Positions 17,621 to 26,020 of a stretch of 64,000 bases of DNA are shown piece by piece (position 1 is the stretch's first letter; every line of letters begins with the position of its first letter). The position numbers and the translations under genes are program-made. The DNA is from Chitinophagales bacterium (GTDB lineage Bacteria; Bacteroidota; Bacteroidia; Chitinophagales; UBA2359), in the NCBI GenBank assembly GCA_020636475.1, contig JACJXU010000001.1:496001-560000 (forward strand), in the 5' to 3' direction. The notes beneath the pieces are model-generated. The model did not search any database, was not told the origin of the DNA, and was given only the letters and a program-made list of their open reading frames with translations.

Positions 17621-18934
17621 TTAATAGCGGTAATATTCCGGCTTGAAAGGTCCTTCCTTGCTTACGCCAATGTATTTCGCTTGCGTATCGGTAAGTTCTT
17701 CTAGCTCTACGCCAATTTTTGCTAAATGCAAACGCGCCACTTTTTCATCTAAATGCTTCGGCAATACATACACTTCGTTTTTGTACTCACCGTGATTGTT
17801 CCACAATTCTATTTGTGCCAAAGTTTGGTTGGTAAACGAGTTGCTCATTACAAAAGAAGGATGCCCCGTAGCACAACCCAAATTCACCAAACGACCTTCC
17901 GCCAATACAATAATTTCTTTGCCATCAAGATTGTACAAATCCACTTGCGGCTTAACTTCTACCTTCGTTTTGCCGTAGTTTTTATTCAGCCACGCCATAT
18001 CTATCTCGTTGTCGAAGTGCCCAATGTTACAAACAATGGTTTTATCTTTCAATGTTTTGAATACTTCTGCGGTAACAATATCGCGGTTTCCGGTAGCCGT
18101 TACTACAATATCAGCATTGCGAACCGCATCAGTCATTTTTTTCACTTCAAAACCGTCCATCGCTGCCTGCAAAGCACAAATGGGGTCAATTTCGGTAACA
18201 ATTACACGCGCACCTGCTCCGCGCAAAGAAGCCGCAGAACCCTTTCCTACATCGCCATAACCGGCAACTACTGCCAATTTTCCTGCCATCATCACGTCCG
18301 TAGCACGGCGAATAGCGTCCACCAAAGATTCTTTACAACCGTATTTATTGTCAAATTTCGACTTGGTTACCGAGTCATTTACATTAATTGCAGGCATGTA
18401 CAAAGTGCCGTTTTTCTGGCGGTCGAGCAAGCGCAATACGCCCGTAGTTGTTTCTTCGCTCAAGCCGCGAATACCTTTTACCAATTCGGGATAACGGTCA
18501 AAAACCATGTTCGTCAAGTCGCCGCCATCATCCAAAATCATATTCAGCGGGCGGTCTTCGCTGCCAAAGAACAAAGTTTGCTCAATACACCAATCAAATT
18601 CTTGTTCGTTCATACCTTTCCATGCAAAAACAGGTACGCCCGTAGCCGCAATCGCTGCCGCAGCGTGGTCTTGGGTAGAAAAAATATTGCAAGACGACCA
18701 ACGCACTTCCGCGCCCAAATAAGTAAGCGTTTCAATCAATACCGCAGTCTGAATGGTCATGTGCAAACAACCTGCAATACGCGCACCTTTAAGCGGCTGG
18801 CTTTTGCCATATTCTTCGCGAAGTGCCATTAAACCGGGCATTTCTGCTTCGGCAAGGTGAATTTCTTTGCGCCCCCAATCGGCTAAAGTTATATCTTTAA
18901 CCTTGTAAGCTAAGTTTAAATCAATTACTGACAT
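17621..18934 (-). CDS. ahcY: Adenosylhomocysteinase
   Basis: A protein of 437 residues from the chosen start [15 protein letters not shown]; a start 18 codons upstream lies in AT-rich leader and is unlike the family. The enzyme splits S-adenosylhomocysteine into adenosine and homocysteine, relieving inhibition of methyltransferases. Seen in the sequence: the substrate domain ([32 protein letters not shown]), the NAD-binding Rossmann motif [18 protein letters not shown], and the C-terminal tail ending KPEYYRY that closes the cofactor site in the tetramer. It appears monocistronic with its own promoter and terminator. Confidence 0.97.
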   Translation of the reverse strand: MSVIDLNLAYKVKDITLADWGRKEIHLAEAEMPGLMALREEYGKSQPLKGARIAGCLHMTIQTAVLIETLTYLGAEVRWSSCNIFSTQDHAAAAIAATGVPVFAWKGMNEQEFDWCIEQTLFFGSEDRPLNMILDDGGDLTNMVFDRYPELVKGIRGLSEETTTGVLRLLDRQKNGTLYMPAINVNDSVTKSKFDNKYGCKESLVDAIRRATDVMMAGKLAVVAGYGDVGKGSAASLRGAGARVIVTEIDPICALQAAMDGFEVKKMTDAVRNADIVVTATGNRDIVTAEVFKTLKDKTIVCNIGHFDNEIDMAWLNKNYGKTKVEVKPQVDLYNLDGKEIIVLAEGRLVNLGCATGHPSFVMSNSFTNQTLAQIELWNNHGEYKNEVYVLPKHLDEKVARLHLAKIGVELEELTDTQAKYIGVSKEGPFKPEYYRY

Positions 18935-18985
18935 TGTTAGTTTTTTATAAATAAAATGAAATAAAAATTCATAAATTTTGGCGGG

Positions 18986-18993
18986 CAAAGTTA
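18986..18993 (-). promoter_or_regulatory. -7 promoter element for ahcY
   Basis: The minus strand reads TAACTTTG, an exact TAnnTTTG match, about 52 bases before the ahcY ATG. Confidence 0.5.
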
Positions 18994-19089
18994 CAAAAAA
19001 TCTATGTTATATTATAATATACCTTCCATAAACACAAAATACTTGTTTTTTGTTACGCTATTTTTCACCATTTTTAGTCCTACTTTATT

Positions 19090-19584
19090 TTGAAACGAAT
19101 AGGTTTACTCTCCGACACGCACAGCTTTTTAGATTTGCCGCTTGTGCGCGATTTTTTTAAAGATTGCGATGAAATTTGGCACGCCGGAGACTTTGGCAAT
19201 ATTGCCGTTTACGACCAACTGTTGCAGTTAAAACCCACCAAAGGCGTTTGGGGTAATATTGATGGGAACGATGTGCGACAAGTGCTGCCCAAAATAAATA
19301 TTTTTCACTGCGAGCAAGTAAAGGTGCTGATGATTCATATTGGCGGCTATCCGCACAAGTACCCACAAAGTGTGCGAAATCTTATTGCTACACACCAACC
19401 CAATTTATTTATTTGTGGACATTCGCATATTCTAAAAATAATGTACGATGCCCAATACCAAATGCTTACCATGAATCCCGGAGCTTTTGGCAAAGAAGGC
19501 TTTCATAAGGTGCGCACATTGGTAAGATTTAGTATTTCGGAAGATAAAATACACGATTTACAAATCTTTGAAACAAAACGATAA
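19090..19584 (+). CDS. YfcE/MJ0936-family metallophosphoesterase
   Basis: A protein of 164 residues covering a complete small calcineurin-like phosphoesterase. The metal-binding motifs are all present: SDTHS (residues 8-12), GDFG (about 38), GNIDGND (about 57), a His-Ile-Gly-Gly segment near 90 and GHSH (about 114). These small enzymes hydrolyse phosphodiesters with two metal ions; the physiological substrate is usually unknown. Translation seems to begin at a TTG (19090), because residue 2 onward already forms the first beta strand and no ATG lies nearby in frame. The gene is divergent from ahcY. Confidence 0.9.
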   Translation: MKRIGLLSDTHSFLDLPLVRDFFKDCDEIWHAGDFGNIAVYDQLLQLKPTKGVWGNIDGNDVRQVLPKINIFHCEQVKVLMIHIGGYPHKYPQSVRNLIATHQPNLFICGHSHILKIMYDAQYQMLTMNPGAFGKEGFHKVRTLVRFSISEDKIHDLQIFETKR

Positions 19585-19639
19585 CACAACATTTGACGCA
19601 TTAAGCCTTAATTTTCCTGCTACAAATACATTTTCTACC

Positions 19640-19647
19640 TATATTTG
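19640..19647 (+). promoter_or_regulatory. -7 promoter element upstream of coiled-coil protein gene
   Basis: TATATTTG matches TAnnTTTG, 72 bases before the ATG of the downstream gene. Confidence 0.45.
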
Positions 19648-19718
19648 CGTTAATATTCAGTAAATGTCTATTTATTAGCCGTTTTACTTAAAAGATAATC
19701 GCCCTAAAACTAAATCTT

Positions 19719-20708
19719 ATGTTACTTTTTGCTGCTTCTGCCAATAAATCCAACCGCAATATTTACATTGCCCTTATTGCATTATTGCTTTTGGTAGATT
19801 TATTTCTTTTATACAAATACATGCAAATTCGCAAGGAAAAAGACATTACGACCGAAACCGTACAAGTGCTTGAAACCGAAAAAGGCGAGTTGCTTAAACA
19901 ATATGATGAAATTGTAGTGGAACTGGACAATATGAAAGCTGCGAATGTAAGCCTCGACAGTTCGTTGGTAGTGGCGCAGAAAAATATTGAACAACAAAAA
20001 GCTGAAATTGCCCGGATACTGAACAAACAAGGTGCTTCGCAAAAAGAATTAGACCACGCACGTCAGCTTATTGCCGGACTAAAAGCTTCGGGCGAAGACT
20101 ACGAACGTCAGTTAAACGCGCTCAGAGCCGAAAATGCGCAACTCAACCAAACCATACAAGTAAAAGAAAGCGAAAAACAGGTGCTTATTTCGGAAAAAGA
20201 GCAACTTTCGCAAGACAAAGCCGACTTGTTGGAAACAAAATCGAAGCTCGAAGAAACCAAATCACAACTAACTACGCGCATCAACAAAGCCGCTGTATTG
20301 CAAGCCGACAACGTAAGTGCAGTGGGCGTAAAATATCGCAATAGTGGCAAAGAATTGGAAACCGACAACGCCAAAAAAACCGACAAACTCAAAATATGTT
20401 TTGACCTTTTGGCAAACAAAGTTGCCGACTCGGGCAGCAAAACTATTTATGTGCGTATTATTACGCCTGAAGGTGTGCCGCTTTCGCTCAATTCGCAAGG
20501 TTCCGGCACGATGCAATTAGCCGAAACCGATGAAATGATACAATACACCATCAGTGGCGAACTAAGCTACGACCGCAAGCGCGAAAGTTATTGCTTGTTT
20601 TGGGAACAAGATGCGCCCTACGACGAAGGTACTTACGCAGTGGAAATTTACCACGAAGGTTACTTAATCGGCACGAACAACTTTGAACTAAAAAATAAAC
20701 TTTTTTAG
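19719..20708 (+). CDS. Membrane-anchored coiled-coil protein, function unknown
   Basis: A protein of 329 residues. One membrane helix near the N-terminus (about 15-34, IYIALIALLLLVDLFLLYKY) is followed by a long Glu/Lys/Gln-rich coiled coil (about 37-190) and a C-terminal beta-rich domain (about 220-329; KLKICFDLLANKVADSGSKT, IYVRIITPEGVPL, YDEGTYAVEIYHEG). The arrangement is that of an inner-membrane protein with the coiled coil and sandwich domain probably in the periplasm. Similar proteins occur widely in Bacteroidota without known function. A strong terminator follows, so it is probably expressed alone. Confidence 0.75.
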   Translation: MLLFAASANKSNRNIYIALIALLLLVDLFLLYKYMQIRKEKDITTETVQVLETEKGELLKQYDEIVVELDNMKAANVSLDSSLVVAQKNIEQQKAEIARILNKQGASQKELDHARQLIAGLKASGEDYERQLNALRAENAQLNQTIQVKESEKQVLISEKEQLSQDKADLLETKSKLEETKSQLTTRINKAAVLQADNVSAVGVKYRNSGKELETDNAKKTDKLKICFDLLANKVADSGSKTIYVRIITPEGVPLSLNSQGSGTMQLAETDEMIQYTISGELSYDRKRESYCLFWEQDAPYDEGTYAVEIYHEGYLIGTNNFELKNKLF

Positions 20709-20729
20709 GTTAATTGATAATAATTTTGG

Positions 20730-20757
20730 AAAAAGGCAGCATTTCGTCTGCCTTTTT
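20730..20757 (+). terminator. Rho-independent terminator
   Basis: AAAAAGGCAG (20730-20739) pairs with CTGCCTTTTT (20748-20757), followed by more T. It ends the coiled-coil protein gene just before the next gene on the same strand. Confidence 0.85.
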
Positions 20758-20777
20758 TTTGTTTAAATCCATTTTTT

Positions 20778-21863
20778 ATGCGAAGCACGCTTAGTAAACA
20801 AGAACAGATTGACAACTTCGACCCCAACGGTGTAGGTGCTGTAAACGGCAAAATCTTTGGCTTGCCTTTTACTTACCAAACTGCTCCTATTGTCGTTATT
20901 CCCGTGCCTTGGGATATGACGGTTTCGTATCTTGACGGCACTTCGCGCGGCGCACAGGCTATTTTGGACTATTCGCCACAAATAGACCTCCACGATTTGG
21001 AAATTCCCAATGCTTGGAAAGCGGGCATTTTTATGTTGGATACACCCAAAAAAATTAAAAAACTCAACAAAAAAATGCGCCCTCTGGCGCGCCAACACAT
21101 CGAAAGTTTGGAGAAAAACACGCAAAATACAGGCGACGAATCTTTACTAAAAAAGCTCAACGAAGCATCTGCGCAACTCAATCAATACGTTTTTGAAACC
21201 GCGACAAACCTACTTTCCGAAGGAAAAATTCCGGCGGTTTTGGGCGGCGACCACAGCAGTCCGCTGGGACTTATACAAGCACTGGCAAATAAACACAAGA
21301 GTTTTGGAATTTTGCAAATTGATGCCCACGCCGATTTGCGCATTGCCTACGAAGATTTTACGTATAGCCACGCCTCCATTATGTACAATGCTTCGCAAAT
21401 TCCTTCGGTAAAAAAAATAGTGAGTGTAGGCATACGCGACATTTGTACTGCCGAAATTGATTTTGCAGGCAATTCTAATGGACAAATTGTACACTTTTAT
21501 GATGAAAACTTAAAAAAAGAGCAACTTAGCGGGCAAAAAAACTGGGCGCAACAATGTAAAGAAATAGTGAAACTACTCCCTAAAAACGTTTACATCAGTT
21601 TTGATATTGACGGGCTAAAGCCGGAGTTTTGTCCTGCTACCGGCACACCTGTTCCGGGCGGATTGAGCCTTTATGAAGCGTTTATGCTTTTAGAAACTAT
21701 TACCCATTCCGGCAAAAAAATCATTGGCTTCGACCTTTGCGAAGTGAGCGTAGGCAAGGAGAAAAAAGTAAGTCCCCAAGCCGAGTACAACGCCAATGTT
21801 GGCGCGCGGGTGCTGTACAAACTTTGCAACCGAATGGCATTGTCGCAGAAAGTGATTGGGTGA
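20778..21863 (+). CDS. Arginase/agmatinase-family ureohydrolase
   Basis: A protein of 361 residues of the binuclear-manganese ureohydrolase fold. The metal ligands are visible: GGDHSS, DAHADLR and SFDIDG. In the third motif the usual SFDxDGLDP reads SFDIDGLKP, so the Asp after Leu is Lys although the two ligand Asp residues remain. A charged helical insertion (about residues 80-145) between the N-terminal part and the metal centre is longer than in classical arginase. The family includes agmatinase, formimidoylglutamase and related enzymes; which guanidino substrate is used here cannot be settled from the sequence. It is flanked by a terminator upstream and a 250-base gap downstream. Confidence 0.85.
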   Translation: MRSTLSKQEQIDNFDPNGVGAVNGKIFGLPFTYQTAPIVVIPVPWDMTVSYLDGTSRGAQAILDYSPQIDLHDLEIPNAWKAGIFMLDTPKKIKKLNKKMRPLARQHIESLEKNTQNTGDESLLKKLNEASAQLNQYVFETATNLLSEGKIPAVLGGDHSSPLGLIQALANKHKSFGILQIDAHADLRIAYEDFTYSHASIMYNASQIPSVKKIVSVGIRDICTAEIDFAGNSNGQIVHFYDENLKKEQLSGQKNWAQQCKEIVKLLPKNVYISFDIDGLKPEFCPATGTPVPGGLSLYEAFMLLETITHSGKKIIGFDLCEVSVGKEKKVSPQAEYNANVGARVLYKLCNRMALSQKVIG

Positions 21864-21867
21864 TTTG

Positions 21868-22029
21868 TTAGTCATATTTAGCTATTGCTTTTTCAAATAA
21901 ATTTATCAATAATTTTCCTGTTTTTATTAATATAGAAAAGATAAATCCTATAACATTCATCAAGCGCAGCGTTTGCCACCATTTACTCTTTTTTCTTTTT
22001 CCTATGGTACTAAGTATTTTCCTATTCAA
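21868..22029 (-). CDS. Possible small basic membrane protein
   Basis: A minus-strand frame of 53 codons from a TTG at 22029 (or 30 codons from an internal ATG) encodes a Lys/Arg-rich N-terminus (GKRKKSKWWQTLRLMN) followed by one hydrophobic helix (VIGFIFSILIKTGKLLINLF) and a short charged tail. The positive-then-hydrophobic layout is protein-like, but no ATG starts the full frame and no ribosome site is clear. It could be a real small membrane protein, a gene remnant or chance. Confidence 0.25.
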   Translation of the reverse strand: MNRKILSTIGKRKKSKWWQTLRLMNVIGFIFSILIKTGKLLINLFEKAIAKYD

Positions 22030-22116
22030 AAAAACTGCATTTTTTTTGGAAAAAAAAGGGGGACTTTGTATTTTGGTTCAATTTCCAAAAACTTATAATT
22101 TTTTAATAAAACGCCT

Positions 22117-24249
22117 ATGAAAATTTACGATAGCCAGCATATCAAAAACATTACCTTGCTCGGGCATGCCGGAAGCGGCAAAACCACATTTGTAGAAAGC
22201 ATGCTCTTCGAAGCCGGAGAAATAAACCGCTTAGGAACTATTATGGGTCAAAACACCGTTTCGGACTACCACGACTTAGAAAAAGAAAAAGGTAGCTCCG
22301 TTTTTAGTACCTTACTCCATTTGCCTTGGAAAGAAAGCAAAATAAATGTCATTGACACTCCCGGCACAAGCGATTTTGTAGGTGAAGTGATTTCCGCTTT
22401 GCGCATTACCGGCACGGGCGTAATGTTGCTCAATGCACAGCACGGGGTGGAAGTAGGTACCGAAATAATTTGGGAATATACCGAAGACTTTAAAACTCCC
22501 ATGATTTTTGTAGTGAACCAACTCGACCACGAAAAAGCCGACTTTGACCTTACCGTAGAGCAAGCTGTAAACCGTTTTGGACGCAATGTGCTGGTAGTAC
22601 AGTATCCTCTCAATCAAGGAAACGATTTTAATGCTATCATTGACGTATTGAAAATGGTGATGTACCAATATCCTGCTGATGGTGGCAAACCCCAAAAACT
22701 GCCTATTCCTGATAGCGAAATTGCCCGCGCGGACGAATTGCACAAACAATTAGTAGAATCTGTTGCCGAACACGATGACCAACTTATGGAATTGTATTTC
22801 GACAAAGGAGAACTTACCGAAGAAGAAATGACGCGTGGTTTGAAAGCTGCCATGTTGCACCACGATTTGTTTCCGCTTTTCTGCTGCTCTGCTACCAAAA
22901 ATATGGGAAGCGGGCGCATTATGGGCTTTTTGAATGACATTGCCCCTGCACCTATTGATACACCGCCCGTAGAACGCCAAAGCGGCAAACAATTGCTATG
23001 CGACCCCAAAGGTCCTACGGTATTGTTTATTTACAAAACTATTTCCGAACCGCATCTTGGCGATATGTCTTTTTTTAAAGTATATTCCGGTGTGGTGAAT
23101 GTTGGAGATGAATTGGTGAACTCTATTACCGGAACTACGGAACGCTTTAATCAATTATTTTTGATGAACGGAAAAAACCGCGATGCCATAAACGAATTGC
23201 GCGCCGGCGATATTGGTGCTACCGTAAAACTAAAAGATTCGCACACCAACAGCACGCTTCATCCCAAAGGCAACGAATTTCATATAAAACCCATTGATTT
23301 TCCCGAACCACATATTCGCGTGGCAGTAACTACGCCCAACAAATCGGATGTGGAGAAAATGGCAAATGCACTACATAGTTTGGTGGAAGAAGACCCGAGC
23401 CTAATTGTGGAACATTCGCAAGAACTGAAGCAAACCATTTTGCACGGACAGGGAGAAATACACTTAAATGTTGCCAAATGGAAAGTAGAACACAACTACA
23501 AAATACAACTCGATTTTGACCCACCGCGTATTCCTTATCGCGAAACCATACAGCACGAGGCAAAAACCGTTTATCGCCACAAAAAACAAAGCGGTGGTGC
23601 CGGACAATTTGCCGAACTGCATATGCTTATTGAGCCGTATTATGATGATATGCCGCCTACGCCGCACGTAAATCTTCGCCACACAGATGTACACGAACTG
23701 CCTTGGGGTGGAAAAATGGTATTCCAAAACTGTATTGTGGGTGGTGCCATTGACACGCGTTTTATGGGAGCCATTACCAAAGGTATTATGGAAAAAATGG
23801 AAAACGGACCTATTACCGGAAGTTATGTTCGCGATATTCGGGTGAGTATTTTCGATGGAAAAATGCACGATGTGGACTCGAATGATATGGCATTTAAAAT
23901 TGCTTCGATGATGGCATTTAAAGACGCTTTCCGCAAGGCAAATCCGCAAATTTTGGAACCTGTTTACCATGTGGACATTCTCACTACCAACGATTATATG
24001 GGCGATGTGATGAGCGATTTGCAAACACGCCGTGGTATTATTGAAGGAATAATGCCGGACGGGCACTACCAAAAAATTTCTGCCAAAGTACCCCTTTCCG
24101 AAATGCACGATTACAGCTCTACCCTTCGCTCTATTGCGCACGGGCGGGCAAAGTTCAGCTTGCACTTCGACAACTACGCCATAGTACCTTACAATGTGCA
24201 ACAGGAATTAGTTGCCAAAATGAAAGACGATGACGACGAAAGTCATTAA
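22117..24249 (+). CDS. EF-G-like translation factor with altered GTPase centre
   Basis: A protein of 710 residues with the full EF-G domain order: GTP-binding domain, domain II (about 300-390), domain III, domain IV (about 480-600) and domain V. The P-loop is GHAGSGKT (16-23). The G3 motif reads DTPGTSDF (80-87), with Thr84 where EF-G has the catalytic His of DTPGHVDF. The switch I Thr-rich segment (RGITI in EF-G) is replaced by KGSSVF. G4 is NQLD (134-137) instead of NKMD. Bacteroidota carry an EF-G paralogue (EF-G2 of Bacteroides) described as working without GTP hydrolysis, and this protein has the residue pattern expected of that class. It is not the principal FusA; its likely role is ribosome translocation under particular conditions. 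Confidence 0.88.
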   Translation: MKIYDSQHIKNITLLGHAGSGKTTFVESMLFEAGEINRLGTIMGQNTVSDYHDLEKEKGSSVFSTLLHLPWKESKINVIDTPGTSDFVGEVISALRITGTGVMLLNAQHGVEVGTEIIWEYTEDFKTPMIFVVNQLDHEKADFDLTVEQAVNRFGRNVLVVQYPLNQGNDFNAIIDVLKMVMYQYPADGGKPQKLPIPDSEIARADELHKQLVESVAEHDDQLMELYFDKGELTEEEMTRGLKAAMLHHDLFPLFCCSATKNMGSGRIMGFLNDIAPAPIDTPPVERQSGKQLLCDPKGPTVLFIYKTISEPHLGDMSFFKVYSGVVNVGDELVNSITGTTERFNQLFLMNGKNRDAINELRAGDIGATVKLKDSHTNSTLHPKGNEFHIKPIDFPEPHIRVAVTTPNKSDVEKMANALHSLVEEDPSLIVEHSQELKQTILHGQGEIHLNVAKWKVEHNYKIQLDFDPPRIPYRETIQHEAKTVYRHKKQSGGAGQFAELHMLIEPYYDDMPPTPHVNLRHTDVHELPWGGKMVFQNCIVGGAIDTRFMGAITKGIMEKMENGPITGSYVRDIRVSIFDGKMHDVDSNDMAFKIASMMAFKDAFRKANPQILEPVYHVDILTTNDYMGDVMSDLQTRRGIIEGIMPDGHYQKISAKVPLSEMHDYSSTLRSIAHGRAKFSLHFDNYAIVPYNVQQELVAKMKDDDDESH

Positions 24250-24272
24250 TTCATTCGTATGTTTATAAAAAC

Positions 24273-24306
24273 AAAAAATCCGATGCACTTACACATCGGA
24301 TTTTTT
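24273..24306. terminator. Bidirectional terminator between convergent genes
   Basis: A-rich strand plus ATCCGATG (24273-24285) pairs with CATCGGAT plus T run (24294-24306). It lies between the stops of the EF-G-like gene and the small secreted-protein gene and can serve both. Confidence 0.85.
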
Positions 24307-24323
24307 TGTATTTGTACCTTGTC

Positions 24324-24878
24324 TCATGGCGTTTTCAAAAAATAATAGTTTGTATCTCGCTCCACAATCTCAAATTCCAAAGCATCATTATTTCTTTGAT
24401 AAACAACAATATAATATGCCTCATATTCTAAATTATCTTCTATACGACTTACTATTTTCCGATATTCAGAAGTGCCTGAACCCCAATACGAAATAACGTA
24501 ATAATACCCGTTTTGCGTGTGCGTAGTATCTACTTCTACACCTCCGCCCTCAATATAACCTCTTGTAAATCCTGCATTGTCAACTACCAACCAAGAACAG
24601 TTTCCCGTAGCCCCGCACCACTCACTATTTGGCTTAGTAATAAGCAGTTCGGGAATAGTATCTTTGTTTAATTGAAATAGCATTGTATCCAAATCGTCAT
24701 AAGGGTCATCACTTTCTTTCATCGAAAATAGCTCAAGATTGGGTGGCTCTAAGTATATGGTATCTTTGGTGCCGGGTATGGTTTGTTGGACGGGCAAAGT
24801 GCTTTGGGGGGTGCATTTTTGCAAAAACATACCCACTATTGCTACTAAAACGTATTTATAAAAATTATTAATATACAC
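24324..24878 (-). CDS. Small secreted or lipid-anchored protein, function unknown
   Basis: A protein of 184 residues. The N-terminus (YVLVAIVGMFLQKCTPQ) is a short export signal with a Cys in the position of a lipoprotein Cys, though Lys before it is unusual for a lipobox. The mature part is acidic, with WCGATGNCSWLVVDN (a likely disulfide) near residue 87 and a C-terminal beta-rich half rich in Tyr. No family is recognised. It converges on the EF-G-like gene. Confidence 0.65.
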   Translation of the reverse strand: MYINNFYKYVLVAIVGMFLQKCTPQSTLPVQQTIPGTKDTIYLEPPNLELFSMKESDDPYDDLDTMLFQLNKDTIPELLITKPNSEWCGATGNCSWLVVDNAGFTRGYIEGGGVEVDTTHTQNGYYYVISYWGSGTSEYRKIVSRIEDNLEYEAYYIVVYQRNNDALEFEIVERDTNYYFLKTP

Positions 24879-25039
24879 AAATTGTGTTTTTCTTTAGTGT
24901 TTGTAAAATATCTCGAACCGTACGATGCCACAAAATTCTATCATCGTATTTCATAAAATACACTTAAATACATTAATTCGTTTCTAAGCAAAAATAACAA
25001 ATATTATAAAAGGGAAAACCAAAGGAGAGAAAATTTTTG

Positions 25040-25113
<74 letters not shown>

Positions 25114-25126
25114 AAAAATTGCGCGA

Positions 25127-25134
25127 CAAAGGTA
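25127..25134 (-). promoter_or_regulatory. Promoter element for the tRNA gene
   Basis: The minus strand reads TACCTTTG (TAnnTTTG) 13 bases before the tRNA 5' end; a TTTG lies about 24 bases further upstream and could be the -33 element. Confidence 0.55.
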
Positions 25135-25174
25135 AGTTTATATTTTTTATTATAAAAACAAACTTTGCACTTTT

Positions 25175-26017
25175 TTAAGAAAACATTTCTTCTAAACCAA
25201 AAGTATCTCTTATACGAATGCCTTTTTCGGTCGCTTGTAGCGTACAACAAGCAATGTTGGGGTCGTGTTCGAAAAACAGAATAGCATCGTCTGCCTGCGC
25301 TTTTGCTAAAAAACTTGCCTTTTCCTGCAAACTATCTAAGGGGCGAATGTCGTAAGCCATCACGTAAGGAACTGGCAAATGCCCCGCAGAAGGCAACAAG
25401 TCAGCGCAATAAATTACTTTTCTAGCTTGATATTCTATAACCGGCAACATCATCGCTTCGGTGTGTCCAAAAACCGATGTAAACGAAAATCCATCGAACA
25501 AACTTTGCCCTTCTTCCAAAAACTGCAACTGTCCCGCCGCCTCCAAAGGCATAAAGTTTTCTTTGAGAAAAGAGGCTTTTTCGCGTGCGTTGGGCGTTAT
25601 GGCATGTTGCCAATGCGCTTTGTTCGTCCAGTAAACGGCATGGGGAAACTGAGGCACTAACTTTTCATCGTTCATTCTTATCACCGCACCGCCGCAATGG
25701 TCGAAATGAAGATGCGTAAGAAATACATCGGTAATGTCGTTGGGTGTGAAACCTAATTTTTTTAGCGAACCCAACAAAGAATCTTCGCCGTGTGGCTCGT
25801 AATAACTAAAAAACTTTTCCGATTGCTTGTTGCCAAGTCCTGTATCTATTAACACAAGTCGATTTTCGTGTTCTACCAATAAGCAACGCATTGCCCAAGT
25901 ACACAAATTATTGGCATCGGGCGGGTTTATTTTTTGCCAAATGGTTTTGGGTACAACGCCAAACATTGCGCCGCCATCTAATTTGAAATAGCCTGTGGGT
26001 ATGGTGTATAATTTCAT
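25175..26017 (-). CDS. MBL-fold metallo-hydrolase
   Basis: A protein of 280 residues with the metallo-beta-lactamase fold. The metal motif THLHFDHCGG (about 109-118), the distal His in FGHTEAMM, the Asp in IYCADLLPSAGH and a terminal FFEHDP are all present. The long N-terminal part with CTWAMRCLLVEHENRLVLIDTG and the HxHxDH arrangement resemble the group that includes N-acyl-homoserine lactonases, but most members of this clade have no assigned substrate, so lactonase activity is only a possibility. Its stop is 4 bases from the ATG end of this strand's neighbour region, and it is transcribed after the M43 protease gene with a gap of only 3 bases, so the two are probably one operon. Confidence 0.85.
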   Translation of the reverse strand: MKLYTIPTGYFKLDGGAMFGVVPKTIWQKINPPDANNLCTWAMRCLLVEHENRLVLIDTGLGNKQSEKFFSYYEPHGEDSLLGSLKKLGFTPNDITDVFLTHLHFDHCGGAVIRMNDEKLVPQFPHAVYWTNKAHWQHAITPNAREKASFLKENFMPLEAAGQLQFLEEGQSLFDGFSFTSVFGHTEAMMLPVIEYQARKVIYCADLLPSAGHLPVPYVMAYDIRPLDSLQEKASFLAKAQADDAILFFEHDPNIACCTLQATEKGIRIRDTFGLEEMFS

Positions 26018-26020
26018 TTT

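Noticed and set aside
17753..18832. A 359-codon open frame on the plus strand
   Set aside because: It lies wholly antisense to ahcY, whose product is unmistakable; the translation is Arg/His/Asn-rich with no domain pattern, as expected of a shadow frame.
25175..26017. Confident quorum-quenching lactonase
   Set aside because: The HxHxDH motif is common to many MBL-fold hydrolases; nothing in the sequence fixes the substrate, so only the fold is called.
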